Shown: piece after piece, positions 54,830 to 62,932 of the stretch | Layout of the letters: every line of letters begins with the position of its first letter | Position numbering within the stretch: the first letter of the stretch is position 1 | Notes under the pieces: model-generated | The model's input: the letters and a program-made list of their open reading frames with translations, nothing else | What the model was told of the DNA's origin: nothing | Databases searched by the model: none | Source: CAYGTO01 sp964352815 | Lineage (GTDB): Bacteria; Pseudomonadota; Alphaproteobacteria; Rickettsiales; UBA3002 | DNA: 64,000 bases | Assembly (NCBI GenBank): GCA_964352815.1 | Contig: CAYGTO010000001.1 | Coordinates: 248,001-312,000, forward strand | Direction: 5' to 3' | Position numbers and translations under genes: made by a program

Positions 54830-56277
54830 CCGAACAAGTGATTGCCAGTCTGACCGTTTTTGCGCCGGAAGTATTTCTCTTCCTCGCGGCGTGTACGCTC
54901 TTAATGATTGGCGCGTTTAGTAAAGAAAAATCGGTTTCTGTGATCGTTGCGATGAGTGCGGTGTCGGTCGCTATCACTCTCTATTTCATTGCCGATCTTC
55001 GCGACCGCCAAACTCTTTCCGTCTTCAGCGGACTCTTTGTCATTAATGATTATGTCACTTTTGCACATATGCTAATCTGTATCGCCAGTTTCACTATTCT
55101 GATTATCTCGCGTCAATGGCTCGAAGAAAACGCTCCGTTTTTTGAATATCCCGTGCTCGTGCTGCTCTCAACACTCGGTATGTTGCTGCTGGTCTCCGCA
55201 AACGATTTGATGGCCTTCTATGTCTCTCTCGAATTGATGAGCTTACCGCTCTATGTGCTGGCCTCTATCCGCCGTGACAATGTTTTGTCGTCAGAAGCGG
55301 GGCTTAAATATTTTACCCTCGGATCCCTCGCGTCTGGTATGATGCTGTTCGGTGCGTCGCTGGTCTACGGCTTCTCGGGTACGACGAATTTCGATCAGCT
55401 GAGTGAACTGTTCAGCTCCTACGCAACCGTGTCACCAGGCATTATTGTCGGTATGGTTATGATCATTGTTGCGCTATGTTTCAAAGTCTCTGCGGCGCCA
55501 TTCCATATGTGGACGCCGGATGTCTACCAAGGCGCACCAACACCGGTCACCGCCTTTTTCGCATCTGCCCCGAAAATTGCGGGCATGGTTTTGTTTGTGC
55601 GGTTGATCGGCGATAGCTTTGCGCCGCTCGTATTGCAATGGCAGTCGATCATTATCCTCGTCTCGATTTTGACCATGGCGATTGGGGCGTTCGGTGCGCT
55701 CATGCAAAACAACATTAAACGCCTTTTGGCGTACAGCTCGATCGGCCATGTTGGCTATATGCTTGTTGGCTTGGCGGCTGGCAATGAAGCCGGGGCGCAA
55801 TCGATCTTAGTCTATTTAACGCTCTATATTTTCATGACGATCGGAATTTTCGGTTGCTTGCTCATGCTGAAGCGCGACGGGGAATATGTGGAAGCCATTG
55901 ATACGTTCAGCGGCCTGTCGCAGCGGCGGCCAATGCTCGCGGCAGCGATTGCGATTTTGCTATTCTCAATGGCGGGGATTCCGCCGCTTGCCGGGTTTTT
56001 TGGAAAGATGTATGTGTTCATTGCGGCCATTGAAGCGAAACTCTACATACTCGCGGTCATTGGTGTCTTGACGAGTGTGATTTCTGCCTATTACTATATC
56101 CGTATTGTGAAAATTATGTATTTCGATGAATCAACCCAGCGCTTCGATGCGAATGCCACGCCCGGCAGTGTGGGGTACGTGGTGGCCGGCTGCGTGTGTG
56201 TTACACTGTTCTTCTTTATTGCACCATCGCGTTTAGTGCATAGTGCGGCTCACGCGGCAGAAGCACTCTTCATGTAA
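54826..56277 (+). CDS. nuoN: NADH-quinone oxidoreductase subunit N
   Basis: The 483-residue antiporter-like subunit contains AFYVSLELMSLPLYVLASIR, FKVSAAPFHMWTPDVYQGAP, and ALMQNNIKRLLAYSSIGHVG. It overlaps nuoM by four bases and ends the complex I genes; birA follows five bases later. Confidence 0.97.
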   Translation: MTEQVIASLTVFAPEVFLFLAACTLLMIGAFSKEKSVSVIVAMSAVSVAITLYFIADLRDRQTLSVFSGLFVINDYVTFAHMLICIASFTILIISRQWLEENAPFFEYPVLVLLSTLGMLLLVSANDLMAFYVSLELMSLPLYVLASIRRDNVLSSEAGLKYFTLGSLASGMMLFGASLVYGFSGTTNFDQLSELFSSYATVSPGIIVGMVMIIVALCFKVSAAPFHMWTPDVYQGAPTPVTAFFASAPKIAGMVLFVRLIGDSFAPLVLQWQSIIILVSILTMAIGAFGALMQNNIKRLLAYSSIGHVGYMLVGLAAGNEAGAQSILVYLTLYIFMTIGIFGCLLMLKRDGEYVEAIDTFSGLSQRRPMLAAAIAILLFSMAGIPPLAGFFGKMYVFIAAIEAKLYILAVIGVLTSVISAYYYIRIVKIMYFDESTQRFDANATPGSVGYVVAGCVCVTLFFFIAPSRLVHSAAHAAEALFM

Positions 56278-56282
56278 ACGTC

Positions 56283-57059
56283 ATGGAAGCCCCTGTCGTC
56301 AAACTTCTCGAATCGTATCACCTCCTTTCCTACGACATTCTGGACAGTACCAATGAGGAAGCCAAGCGCCTCGCGAGTAACGGTGCGACGCATGGAGCAG
56401 TGGTGTGGTCGCGTGAACAGACCAATGGCAAAGGCCGCATGGGACGCGACTGGGTGTCGCCCGAAGGGAACCTCTATGTCTCCATGTTGCTGCAGCCGCA
56501 ATGCGATCCGAAAGAGCTAACGCAGCTTGCGTTCGTCACTGCGGTGGCGGCAACGGATACGGTCGGGCCCATGGTGGGCGAGGAGTGTGAGGTGCGCTGT
56601 AAATGGCCGAATGATGTGCTGCTTGATGGTAAGAAGCTTGGCGGAATCTTACTCGAGTCTTTTTCTACGACGAATGATTTCGGCCGCACACAGCCCTGGG
56701 TAGTGGTCGGTATGGGGTTGAACATCACCGCACATCCGGAAGGGAAATTGCGCTACCCGGCGACGAGTCTCAAAGAAGCAGGCATTGAGCTAATCAGCGC
56801 GAAGATTGTACTCTCGCGCTTCATCTATAATTTCATTATGCGCTACGATCATTGGCAGCATGAGGGCTTTAAAGACATTCGCAAAGCCTGGTGTGACTCT
56901 GCTTACGGCATAGGCACATCAGTCGAGGTCGAAGTTGCCGAAGAAGTGTTCAAAGGACATTTCGAGGGTATTGACGAAACCGGCCGCCTGATGCTCACCA
57001 ATGACAGCAAAAAACCGATCGCAATTAGCGCTGGCGATGTCCGCTTTCCTGATCTATAA
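56283..57059 (+). CDS. birA: Biotin--[acetyl-CoA-carboxylase] ligase
   Basis: The 258-residue ligase has no N-terminal helix-turn-helix, so it is an enzyme only, not a repressor. Signature: SREQTNGKGRMGRDWVSPEG (biotinyl-AMP loop), KWPNDVLLDGKKLGGILLES and WVVVGMGLNI. It attaches biotin to carboxylase carrier proteins. The nuoN-birA-coaX-rnj order is widespread in alphaproteobacteria. Confidence 0.95.
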   Translation: MEAPVVKLLESYHLLSYDILDSTNEEAKRLASNGATHGAVVWSREQTNGKGRMGRDWVSPEGNLYVSMLLQPQCDPKELTQLAFVTAVAATDTVGPMVGEECEVRCKWPNDVLLDGKKLGGILLESFSTTNDFGRTQPWVVVGMGLNITAHPEGKLRYPATSLKEAGIELISAKIVLSRFIYNFIMRYDHWQHEGFKDIRKAWCDSAYGIGTSVEVEVAEEVFKGHFEGIDETGRLMLTNDSKKPIAISAGDVRFPDL

Positions 57060-57067
57060 ATCATCCC

Positions 57068-57841
57068 ATGTTACTCGCGATTGACGTTGGCAACACTAAC
57101 ACGGTGTTTGCGATTTTTGATGGCACAGATCTCTGTGGCCAGTGGCGTTTATCGACCGATGTGAAGCGCACAGCCGACGAATATGCCGTACTCTTTTTGC
57201 CGTTGATGGAGCGCCAAGGACTGTCGATCGGCCATATCGAGCACATCCTCATGGCGAGCGTCGTGCCGGAGGTGAATTTCGCGATCCATTCCATGTGCCG
57301 CCGACATTTTAAATGCGAAACCCACATGATTGGTGAAGAGGGGTTTGAGGTGCCGATGCAAGTGCGGATTGATAAGCCGCGCGAGCTCGGAGCTGACCGG
57401 CTGGTCAATGCGTATGCGGCGTGGCTCCGTTATCAGAAACCGCTCATCGTTGTTGATTTTGGCACGGCCACAACTTTCGATGTGGTCGATGCGAATGGCG
57501 CCTATATTGGCGGCGTGATTGCGCCAGGCGTTCAGCTCTCGCTCGACGCGCTCTACCAAGCGGCGGCGAAACTTCCTGGCGTTGCCATCGAAATCCCCGA
57601 AAAAGTGGTGGGCACTGACACGGCCGGCGCCATGCAATCGGGCATTGTCTATGGCTATATCAGCATGATCGAGGGCATCATCGCGCGCATTAAGGACGAA
57701 TGTGGCGGCGAGATGGAGATCATCGCAACCGGCGGCCTTGCCTCGCTTTACGCGAAGAAAACCAAGGCCATTCAGCATGTTGAATCCGATCTAATGCTCT
57801 ATGGGCTCCAACAGCTTTTCGCCTATAACCAGGCCCGCTAA
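57068..57841 (+). CDS. coaX: Type III pantothenate kinase
   Basis: The 257-residue kinase starts MLLAIDVGNTNTVFAIFDGT (phosphate-1 loop) and has IDKPRELGADRLVNAYAAWL, LIVVDFGTATTFDVVDANGA and YIGGVIAPGVQLSLDALYQA. It phosphorylates pantothenate in CoA synthesis and is not feedback inhibited by CoA in known members. Eight bases after birA. Confidence 0.96.
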   Translation: MLLAIDVGNTNTVFAIFDGTDLCGQWRLSTDVKRTADEYAVLFLPLMERQGLSIGHIEHILMASVVPEVNFAIHSMCRRHFKCETHMIGEEGFEVPMQVRIDKPRELGADRLVNAYAAWLRYQKPLIVVDFGTATTFDVVDANGAYIGGVIAPGVQLSLDALYQAAAKLPGVAIEIPEKVVGTDTAGAMQSGIVYGYISMIEGIIARIKDECGGEMEIIATGGLASLYAKKTKAIQHVESDLMLYGLQQLFAYNQAR

Positions 57842-57886
57842 CGATAATTCCCTGTACAAAGTCAGCCATTACGCTACAAATCTCGC

Positions 57887-59548
57887 ATGAGTCTAAATTT
57901 CAGTCAGTATGATGAAAAACTACTCTTCGTGCCGCTCGGCGGTTCGAATGAGATCGGCATGAATTTCAACCTCTACCGCCATAAGGGTAAGTGGTTGATC
58001 ATCGATTGCGGCATTGGTTTCGCCGATGATTACCTGCCGGGCGTTGATATTGTGCTGCCGAAAATCGACGCGATCACCGAGTTTAAAGACGATATTGTCG
58101 GTATGATCATCACCCATGCGCATGAGGACCACCATGGCGGCGTGGCCTATCTTTATGAAGAGCTGCAATGCCCGATTTATGCCACCAGCTTTACCGCCGC
58201 GATGCTCAAGCCGAAATTCGCCGAAATGGGGCTGAAGGGTGCGGTGAAAGTGAACGAAGTCGAAGCGGGTAAGCCCTACGACATCGGCCCGTTTAAACTC
58301 GAAATGGTACCGCTGACCCATTCGATTCCTGAAATGCACGCGATCGCGATCAAGACGCAGTGCGGCACAGTGATTCACACCGGCGACTGGAAACTCGATC
58401 ATGAGCCGCTGGTTGGCCCGACCTCCGATGAAGACGCGCTGACGAAATATGGCGATGAGGGTGTGCTCGCGATGGTCTGTGATTCCACCAATGTGTTCGT
58501 TGATGGTGAGTCGGGCTCCGAATCGATGGTGCGCACCCATCTGCAAGAGGTGATCAAACAGTGCGAACAGCGCGCGATCGTCACCACCTTTGCGTCGAAC
58601 ATTGCCCGCCTGGAGAGCATTGTTTATGCCGGTATGGCCGCGGGTCGCCAAATTGCGCTCGCAGGAAAATCGCTCTGGCGCGTGAGTGAAGCGGCGCGTG
58701 AATGCGGCTATTTGAAAGATGTGCCACCCTTCTTGACCGACCGCCAGGCGATGGATTTACCGCGCGATGAATGCATGATTATCTGCACGGGCTGTCAGGG
58801 CGAGGGCAGGGCAGCGCTGACGAAAATGGCGCGCGGCGATCACCCGGCAATTCGTTTGAACCCCGAAGATACGGTGATTTTTTCCTCACGCGTGATTCCG
58901 GGCAACGAAATGAAAATCAATTACGTGCTGAATCAGCTTGTGCTGAAGGGCATTGAGGTGATCAACGAATATAGCGCGCATATTCATGTCTCGGGCCATC
59001 CGTGCCGCGACGAGCTGGAGCGCATGTATCAATGGGTGCGCCCGCAGATTGCGGTGCCGGTGCACGGCGAAGCGCGCCACTTACATGAGCATACCCATTT
59101 CGCGAAAAAGATGCAGGTGCCGGAAACGATTGAAGTGACCAATGGCGCGGTGGCGCTGCTTGAGCAAGGCAGCGCGAAAGTGGTTGGCCATGTCGATAGC
59201 GGCTATCTCGCGATGGATGGCAGCTCCCTCATCGACACGAACAGCTCGATCATTCGCTCGCGCCGCAAGATGCGTGACGAAGGGGTGATGTTTGTTTCGA
59301 TCATGCTGGGCAAGGAAGGCAAGCTGCGTAAGCCAGTGAAAATTTCTGCTCCAGGCGTGATGGATGAAAAAGAAGATAAGGAACTCGTTGCGGATCTGTG
59401 TGACGAGCTTGGCGAAGTGATTGAAGCGCAAAAAGCAAGCGAAGCGTCGCAGCGCATTGAAGAAGTCGTCCGCGCCACTATCCGCCGCTTTCTGCGCAAT
59501 GAGATCGGCAAAAAGCCGGTTATTCATATTCATTTATATCGTTTGTAG
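57887..59548 (+). CDS. rnj: Ribonuclease J
   Basis: The 553-residue metallo-beta-lactamase/beta-CASP RNase begins LLFVPLGGSNEIGMNFNLYR. The zinc motif is IITHAHEDHHGGVAYLYEEL, with HTGDWKLDHEP (third Asp), VCDSTNVFVDGESGSES, the beta-CASP part (IVTTFASNIARLESIVYAGM) and NEYSAHIHVSGHPCRDELER (motifs B/C). It degrades RNA 5'-3' and as an endonuclease. Probable last gene of the nuo-birA-coaX-rnj run. Confidence 0.95.
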   Translation: MSLNFSQYDEKLLFVPLGGSNEIGMNFNLYRHKGKWLIIDCGIGFADDYLPGVDIVLPKIDAITEFKDDIVGMIITHAHEDHHGGVAYLYEELQCPIYATSFTAAMLKPKFAEMGLKGAVKVNEVEAGKPYDIGPFKLEMVPLTHSIPEMHAIAIKTQCGTVIHTGDWKLDHEPLVGPTSDEDALTKYGDEGVLAMVCDSTNVFVDGESGSESMVRTHLQEVIKQCEQRAIVTTFASNIARLESIVYAGMAAGRQIALAGKSLWRVSEAARECGYLKDVPPFLTDRQAMDLPRDECMIICTGCQGEGRAALTKMARGDHPAIRLNPEDTVIFSSRVIPGNEMKINYVLNQLVLKGIEVINEYSAHIHVSGHPCRDELERMYQWVRPQIAVPVHGEARHLHEHTHFAKKMQVPETIEVTNGAVALLEQGSAKVVGHVDSGYLAMDGSSLIDTNSSIIRSRRKMRDEGVMFVSIMLGKEGKLRKPVKISAPGVMDEKEDKELVADLCDELGEVIEAQKASEASQRIEEVVRATIRRFLRNEIGKKPVIHIHLYRL

Positions 59549-59598
59549 AAAAGGCCTCCCCCGCCGCGATCCCGAAGGCCGGGCAGGGGAGCAACGCC

Positions 59599-59838
59599 TC
59601 ATTTTCTGGATTTCTCATGCCTTGTAAGACCGCTGTACCAGAGATAAATGAAGCATTTTAGATTGACCCAGAGTCCGATACTGATTTGGACTGCACTAAT
59701 GTATGTGCCGTCCAAAACCAAATAAACAAAGGGTGACAAGAAGATCCCTATCCCCACTCCTTTAAATATATGGGCGATCAAATCCCCCAGTTTTTTGGCG
59801 TTTGAGTTGCCGATTTCTCTAAGAGTCTCTTCTTCCAT
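59599..59838 (-). CDS. Small membrane protein, 79 aa, unknown
   Basis: The start ATG 59838 has AAGGGG six bases upstream; longer in-frame starts up to 59964 include this site and a likely -10 and are rejected. The sequence MEEETLREIGNSNAKKLGDL has two hydrophobic helices: IFKGVGIGIFLSPFVYLVL and ISAVQISIGLWVNLKCFIYL, then a basic tail. No family recognised. It is convergent with rnj. The gap 59839-60075 holds its promoter region. Confidence 0.5.
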   Translation of the reverse strand: MEEETLREIGNSNAKKLGDLIAHIFKGVGIGIFLSPFVYLVLDGTYISAVQISIGLWVNLKCFIYLWYSGLTRHEKSRK

Positions 59839-59976
59839 CTTCATCCCCTTTCGTGGATGAGCCGTCTGTTCACCTTCCGTGGGATGACAACAGAGGGCGA
59901 ATCGTGCCAGATCGTCCAGCACACCGGCTCGTAGTCGCATCAAGTTCCGAAAAAAAAGATACAAACGAACAACTTA

Positions 59977-60009
59977 ATTATACTTAAACAGTGTGACAGT
60001 TTAATGAAG
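59977..60009 (-). promoter_or_regulatory. CTTCA-N6-TGTCA site with closer -10
   Basis: Reverse strand: CTTCA (60009-60005), six bases, TGTCA (59998-59994), then only 11 bases to TATAAT (59982-59977). The half-sites match the other sites but the -10 is one helical turn nearer, as in E. coli Pho promoters. Confidence 0.4.
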
Positions 60010-60075
60010 GTTGGGATGTTTTTTTGAGTCTCAGAAATGCGAGGCCAGAAGACCGAGCAGGAGCAGATAGAAACA

Positions 60076-60501
60076 CTACACCTGCCGTCTACGTGAGACG
60101 GGGTCGGCTTCGAGCTCTTCTTCGCGGCGTTGCTGCTCAATCGCTTCCGCCCATTCTTGGCGTTCCGATTGATTCTGCTGCAAACGAAAGAGATTCTCCG
60201 CTTCGCGGCGCGTGACCGTTTGATTCGGATCTTTATCGGCGGCTTTTTGAATTTGCCTAATTTCGGGATGGCGGTGATATTCTGGTCTAAAGCTTCCAAG
60301 CGTGGCGGCATGAAAGAGTTTGCTGGTCATATTGTCGAGGATATCGCCGATGAAGCCGCCGACACCAGCTGCTACGAACGCGGCTAATGCGGGCATGATC
60401 AGCCCTGATCCCGGCGCGACCATGTTGCTGGTCAGCACCAATGCGGCGCCACCGATCATGCCTGCTACGGCGAACAGCCCATATCCTTTTCTTCTAGCCA
60501 T
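60076..60501 (-). CDS. Unknown membrane protein, 141 aa
   Basis: From ATG 60501 it reads MARRKGYGLFAVAGMIGGAA, with two hydrophobic helices (LFAVAGMIGGAALVLTSNM; IMPALAAFVAAGVGGFIGDI), Gly-zipper-like, followed by a charged helical tail with IRQIQKAADKDPNQTVTRRE and QQRREEELEAD. The in-frame ATG at 60537 lies in the promoter and is rejected. No family recognised. Its -10 hexamer ends six bases before ATG, so the message should be leaderless. It is divergent from the DUF1467 gene. Confidence 0.65.
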   Translation of the reverse strand: MARRKGYGLFAVAGMIGGAALVLTSNMVAPGSGLIMPALAAFVAAGVGGFIGDILDNMTSKLFHAATLGSFRPEYHRHPEIRQIQKAADKDPNQTVTRREAENLFRLQQNQSERQEWAEAIEQQRREEELEADPVSRRRQV

Positions 60502-60507
60502 ATTCCT

Positions 60508-60552
60508 AGTGTACCACGCGAAAAATGGTGTTTTCATGACATTTTTGTGAAG
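60508..60552 (-). promoter_or_regulatory. Promoter with CTTCA-N6-TGTCA direct repeat
   Basis: Reverse strand: CTTCA (60552-60548), six bases, TGTCA (60541-60537), 23-base spacer, TACACT (60513-60508). The -10 is identical to that of the M48 protease promoter at 13215. Confidence 0.6.
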
Positions 60553-60596
60553 GTTTAAGGGTTTTCAGCAGCGAATAACTCGACTACACTGCACCT

Positions 60597-60836
60597 ATGA
60601 GTTGGTTTCAATTTTTCATTATTTTCTCCCTCGTATGGTGGCTGGTCTTCTTTTGTATCCTGCCAATCGGTATCAAAACCGCCGAAGAATCGGGTGAAAC
60701 AGTGGTTGAGGGGCAGGAAATGGGCGCGCCCGTCAAGGCCGGGCTCAAACGCAAAGCGCTTTATACCACGGCCATCGCCTTGGCACTTTCCTTGCTCGGA
60801 AAATGGGTCATGGATACGTTCGAAATTGTACTCTAA
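60597..60836 (+). CDS. DUF1467 family membrane protein
   Basis: The 79-residue protein MSWFQFFIIFSLVWWLVFFC with ILPIGIKTAEESGETVVEGQ and a second helix (LYTTAIALALSLLGKWVMDT) is a standard DUF1467 protein: two helices around a PxG-x-K/R loop. Found near rnj in many alphaproteobacteria; function unknown. A TACACT -10-like hexamer lies at 60585-60590. Confidence 0.9.
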   Translation: MSWFQFFIIFSLVWWLVFFCILPIGIKTAEESGETVVEGQEMGAPVKAGLKRKALYTTAIALALSLLGKWVMDTFEIVL

Positions 60837-60851
60837 CGATAGGTAAAACCG

Positions 60852-61514
60852 ATGAAAATCAAAAGAATGAGCAAGTCATTATTGGTATTTCCTATCATTT
60901 GGCTAGGAATGCAGCAAAGCGCGATCGGCCAAACCTATCGAACGGGCGAGATTGATAGTCTACGCCTTAACCAAAAGAGCTCAAAATCGATCTATAGCAC
61001 GAAGGATAGTGGGGAAATGGACTCGATTCGGCTCAATGTGCGCGAAGAAGAGGACGTAACGGACCCAAATGCGATTGAAGTGAATGCGTTAGAGGCGCCG
61101 GTACCTGATGCTAAGAAAGTGGGTGAAGAGGTTGATAAACCTAAAGAAACGGAGCTGGTGGTTGAAAGGGACGGCGAAGTGGTCGCATTGAAGGACTCGG
61201 ACTGTCTTTTATATACCCCGCATGTGCCGCGCGATGACGTTGCGTATCAGCCGAATGTCACCACTTCTGGTCGTGCCGTGACCCCTGTAAATCTCAATGA
61301 AAACAATGTGTTATCGGCCGAAGACCTCGAGAAAGTGACCATTGCGCTGAATATTCCGGTGACGCAGTATATTGATGCATCAGATTTCAATATTCCACTG
61401 ACAGATCAGGCGGTTATTGGGATTGGTGCGCTCGAAGTCGGTCAGGATGGGACGCTCTCACTCAATGGCAAAACCATCACCCCGCAAGCCGTCGTGACAT
61501 GCCCGTCAGAATAA
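60852..61514 (+). CDS. Exported protein of unknown function, 220 aa
   Basis: It has a signal peptide (KRMSKSLLVFPIIWLGMQQS, cut near AIGQ-TY). Just after it the unit GEIDSLRLNQ recurs as GEMDSIRLNV 21 residues on. A charged linker follows (VPDAKKVGEEVDKPKETELV), then a beta-rich part with LYTPHVPRDDVAYQPNVTTS and a C-terminal VVTCPSE. Two Cys (CLLYTP, TCPSE) could form a disulfide. No family recognised. It starts 15 bases after DUF1467 and may be in the same unit. Confidence 0.65.
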   Translation: MKIKRMSKSLLVFPIIWLGMQQSAIGQTYRTGEIDSLRLNQKSSKSIYSTKDSGEMDSIRLNVREEEDVTDPNAIEVNALEAPVPDAKKVGEEVDKPKETELVVERDGEVVALKDSDCLLYTPHVPRDDVAYQPNVTTSGRAVTPVNLNENNVLSAEDLEKVTIALNIPVTQYIDASDFNIPLTDQAVIGIGALEVGQDGTLSLNGKTITPQAVVTCPSE

Positions 61515-61584
61515 ACGAAAATTGAGCTAATTTTCACGATCATCTATCCCTTATTTTTCTGGCATTTAGTTAGATATCAACAAT

Positions 61585-61616
61585 TTAACATACTTTTAAG
61601 GAATCCATGCTATAGT
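61585..61616 (+). promoter_or_regulatory. CtrA-type promoter of the tad genes
   Basis: TTAA-CATACTT-TTAA (61585-61599) is a perfect TTAA-N7-TTAA box, followed after 11 bases by TATAGT (61611-61616). A CtrA box in the -35 region is the layout of CtrA-activated promoters in Caulobacter, where pilus genes are CtrA targets. The tadE-like start is 25 bases on. Confidence 0.6.
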
Positions 61617-61640
61617 GGTGAATGGGTAGGAGTATGTAAT

Positions 61641-62219
61641 GTGACGAGCATCGTAAGATTTATCCGAGACGAGAATGGCGCGACCGCGATTGAAGCGGCG
61701 CTGGTATTGCCGGTCTTTTTATTGCTGATATTCTCGATGCTTGAGATTGGCTTTATCGCGGTTTCGATGACGACCATTGAAGCAGCGACCGCTGTGACGG
61801 CGCGCCAAGCGCGGCTGGGCATTGATGGTGGGACGGGCGATATTATCAGCTATATTCGTCAAGAAATTCAAGCTCGCGCGGGTGGATTATTGAACCCGCA
61901 AAATATTGTGATTACGACGGATACGCAGGCCTACGGAACACTTCCGCAGCCTGAGCCTTGTTATGAGAACCCAGCGCCAGCAGCAGGGACGTGCCCCAAT
62001 GGCCCCTTTTTAGATCTGAACGGAAATGGATCATATGATAATGGGGCGGCTAATCAGCCAACGTTGAATTTGGGCTCATCCGGCGATTTGATCAAGATCC
62101 ATGTCTATTACCCATGGCAAATTCTGTCACCGATTGTTGAGCCGGTGCTGGCAACACAAAGCAGCGGGAGCGGCAGTGCCTTTTTAATCCGAGCGACGAC
62201 GCTCGTGCATAATGAGTAA
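61641..62219 (+). CDS. TadE-like pilus assembly protein
   Basis: The 192-residue protein reads MTSIVRFIRDENGATAIEAA then LVLPVFLLLIFSMLEIGF: a short basic leader, G-A-T-A-I-E-A-A and one N-terminal helix, the TadE-like pseudopilin pattern (PF07811). A processing site is expected before the helix. The C-terminal part is periplasmic, with one Cys pair (EPCYENPAPAAGTCPNGP). GTG 61641 with AGGAG nine bases upstream. First of three tad genes behind a CtrA-type promoter. Confidence 0.85.
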   Translation: MTSIVRFIRDENGATAIEAALVLPVFLLLIFSMLEIGFIAVSMTTIEAATAVTARQARLGIDGGTGDIISYIRQEIQARAGGLLNPQNIVITTDTQAYGTLPQPEPCYENPAPAAGTCPNGPFLDLNGNGSYDNGAANQPTLNLGSSGDLIKIHVYYPWQILSPIVEPVLATQSSGSGSAFLIRATTLVHNE

Positions 62220-62222
62220 GTG

Positions 62223-62906
62223 ATGGTGATGTATTTTAGAGAGTTTCTGAAGCAACAAACCGGTTCTATTATTACCGAGTTTGCGTTTGTGCTGCCGTTT
62301 TTACTCGTGTTGTTCTTCGGAAGCGTTGAACTCACGCGTTATATCTTGGTACTACAGAAAATTGATAATACGGCATACACCTTTGCGGATGTCATTACGT
62401 TGACGCCGCCAGTGGATGACCCAACAGATATTCAAGTGGGCGAGTTAACCGAAGCCTTCACCACCACACTGCTCAATAATACGCAAGATCTGATGGACCC
62501 GTTCTGGAACCCTGCTGATGTGTCAGTAATTGCGACTTCGATTCGCGTGGAATCACCGGGCGGCGGCGCACCACCGGTGCCGCTCATCAAATGGCATACG
62601 CGCTGTACGAGCTGTCTGCTGACCGGTGAGGTGAGTGAGGTGACGGGGCAACCGGTTACGGCAGGGAACGGGGTTCCGCAAGACACGCAAGCGCAGTTTT
62701 CGCCAGAGATTAATAATGTAATTAATGCGGCAGGGGGCTTTAATCCGGGTGAAAACATTATTGTCGTAGAGGTGCTCTACGATTTTCGTCCGATGTTCAG
62801 CTCAATTTACAGCAGTGTCCTCGGGCCGATTATTTTAAAGCGTAATGCATTCTTTACGCCACGCGGGGATGTGGAGTTAATTTCTCTGCTGCCCACCTAT
62901 CCGTGA
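62223..62906 (+). CDS. TadE/TadF-like pilus assembly protein
   Basis: The 227-residue protein starts near MVMYFREFLKQQTGSIITEF with AFVLPFLLVLFFGSVELTRY, another TadE-like N-terminus (G-S-I-I-T-E-F-A). A Cys pair lies at WHTRCTSCLLTGEV. The start is uncertain among GTG 62220, ATG 62223 and ATG 62229; none has a strong ribosome site, and coupling to the tadE stop just upstream is likely. Confidence 0.85.
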   Translation: MVMYFREFLKQQTGSIITEFAFVLPFLLVLFFGSVELTRYILVLQKIDNTAYTFADVITLTPPVDDPTDIQVGELTEAFTTTLLNNTQDLMDPFWNPADVSVIATSIRVESPGGGAPPVPLIKWHTRCTSCLLTGEVSEVTGQPVTAGNGVPQDTQAQFSPEINNVINAAGGFNPGENIIVVEVLYDFRPMFSSIYSSVLGPIILKRNAFFTPRGDVELISLLPTYP

Positions 62907-62932
62907 TCCATTAGACAATAAAGGAGAGAGCC

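Noticed and set aside
59973..59986. CtrA box TTAATTATACTTAA
   Set aside because: The spacer is six bases, not seven, and the sequence overlaps a TATAAT -10.
59940..60311. Rightmost leftward ORF of 123 aa overlapping the membrane-protein gene
   Set aside because: It is basic, low-complexity and a frame shadow of the gene at 60076-60501, with no ribosome site.
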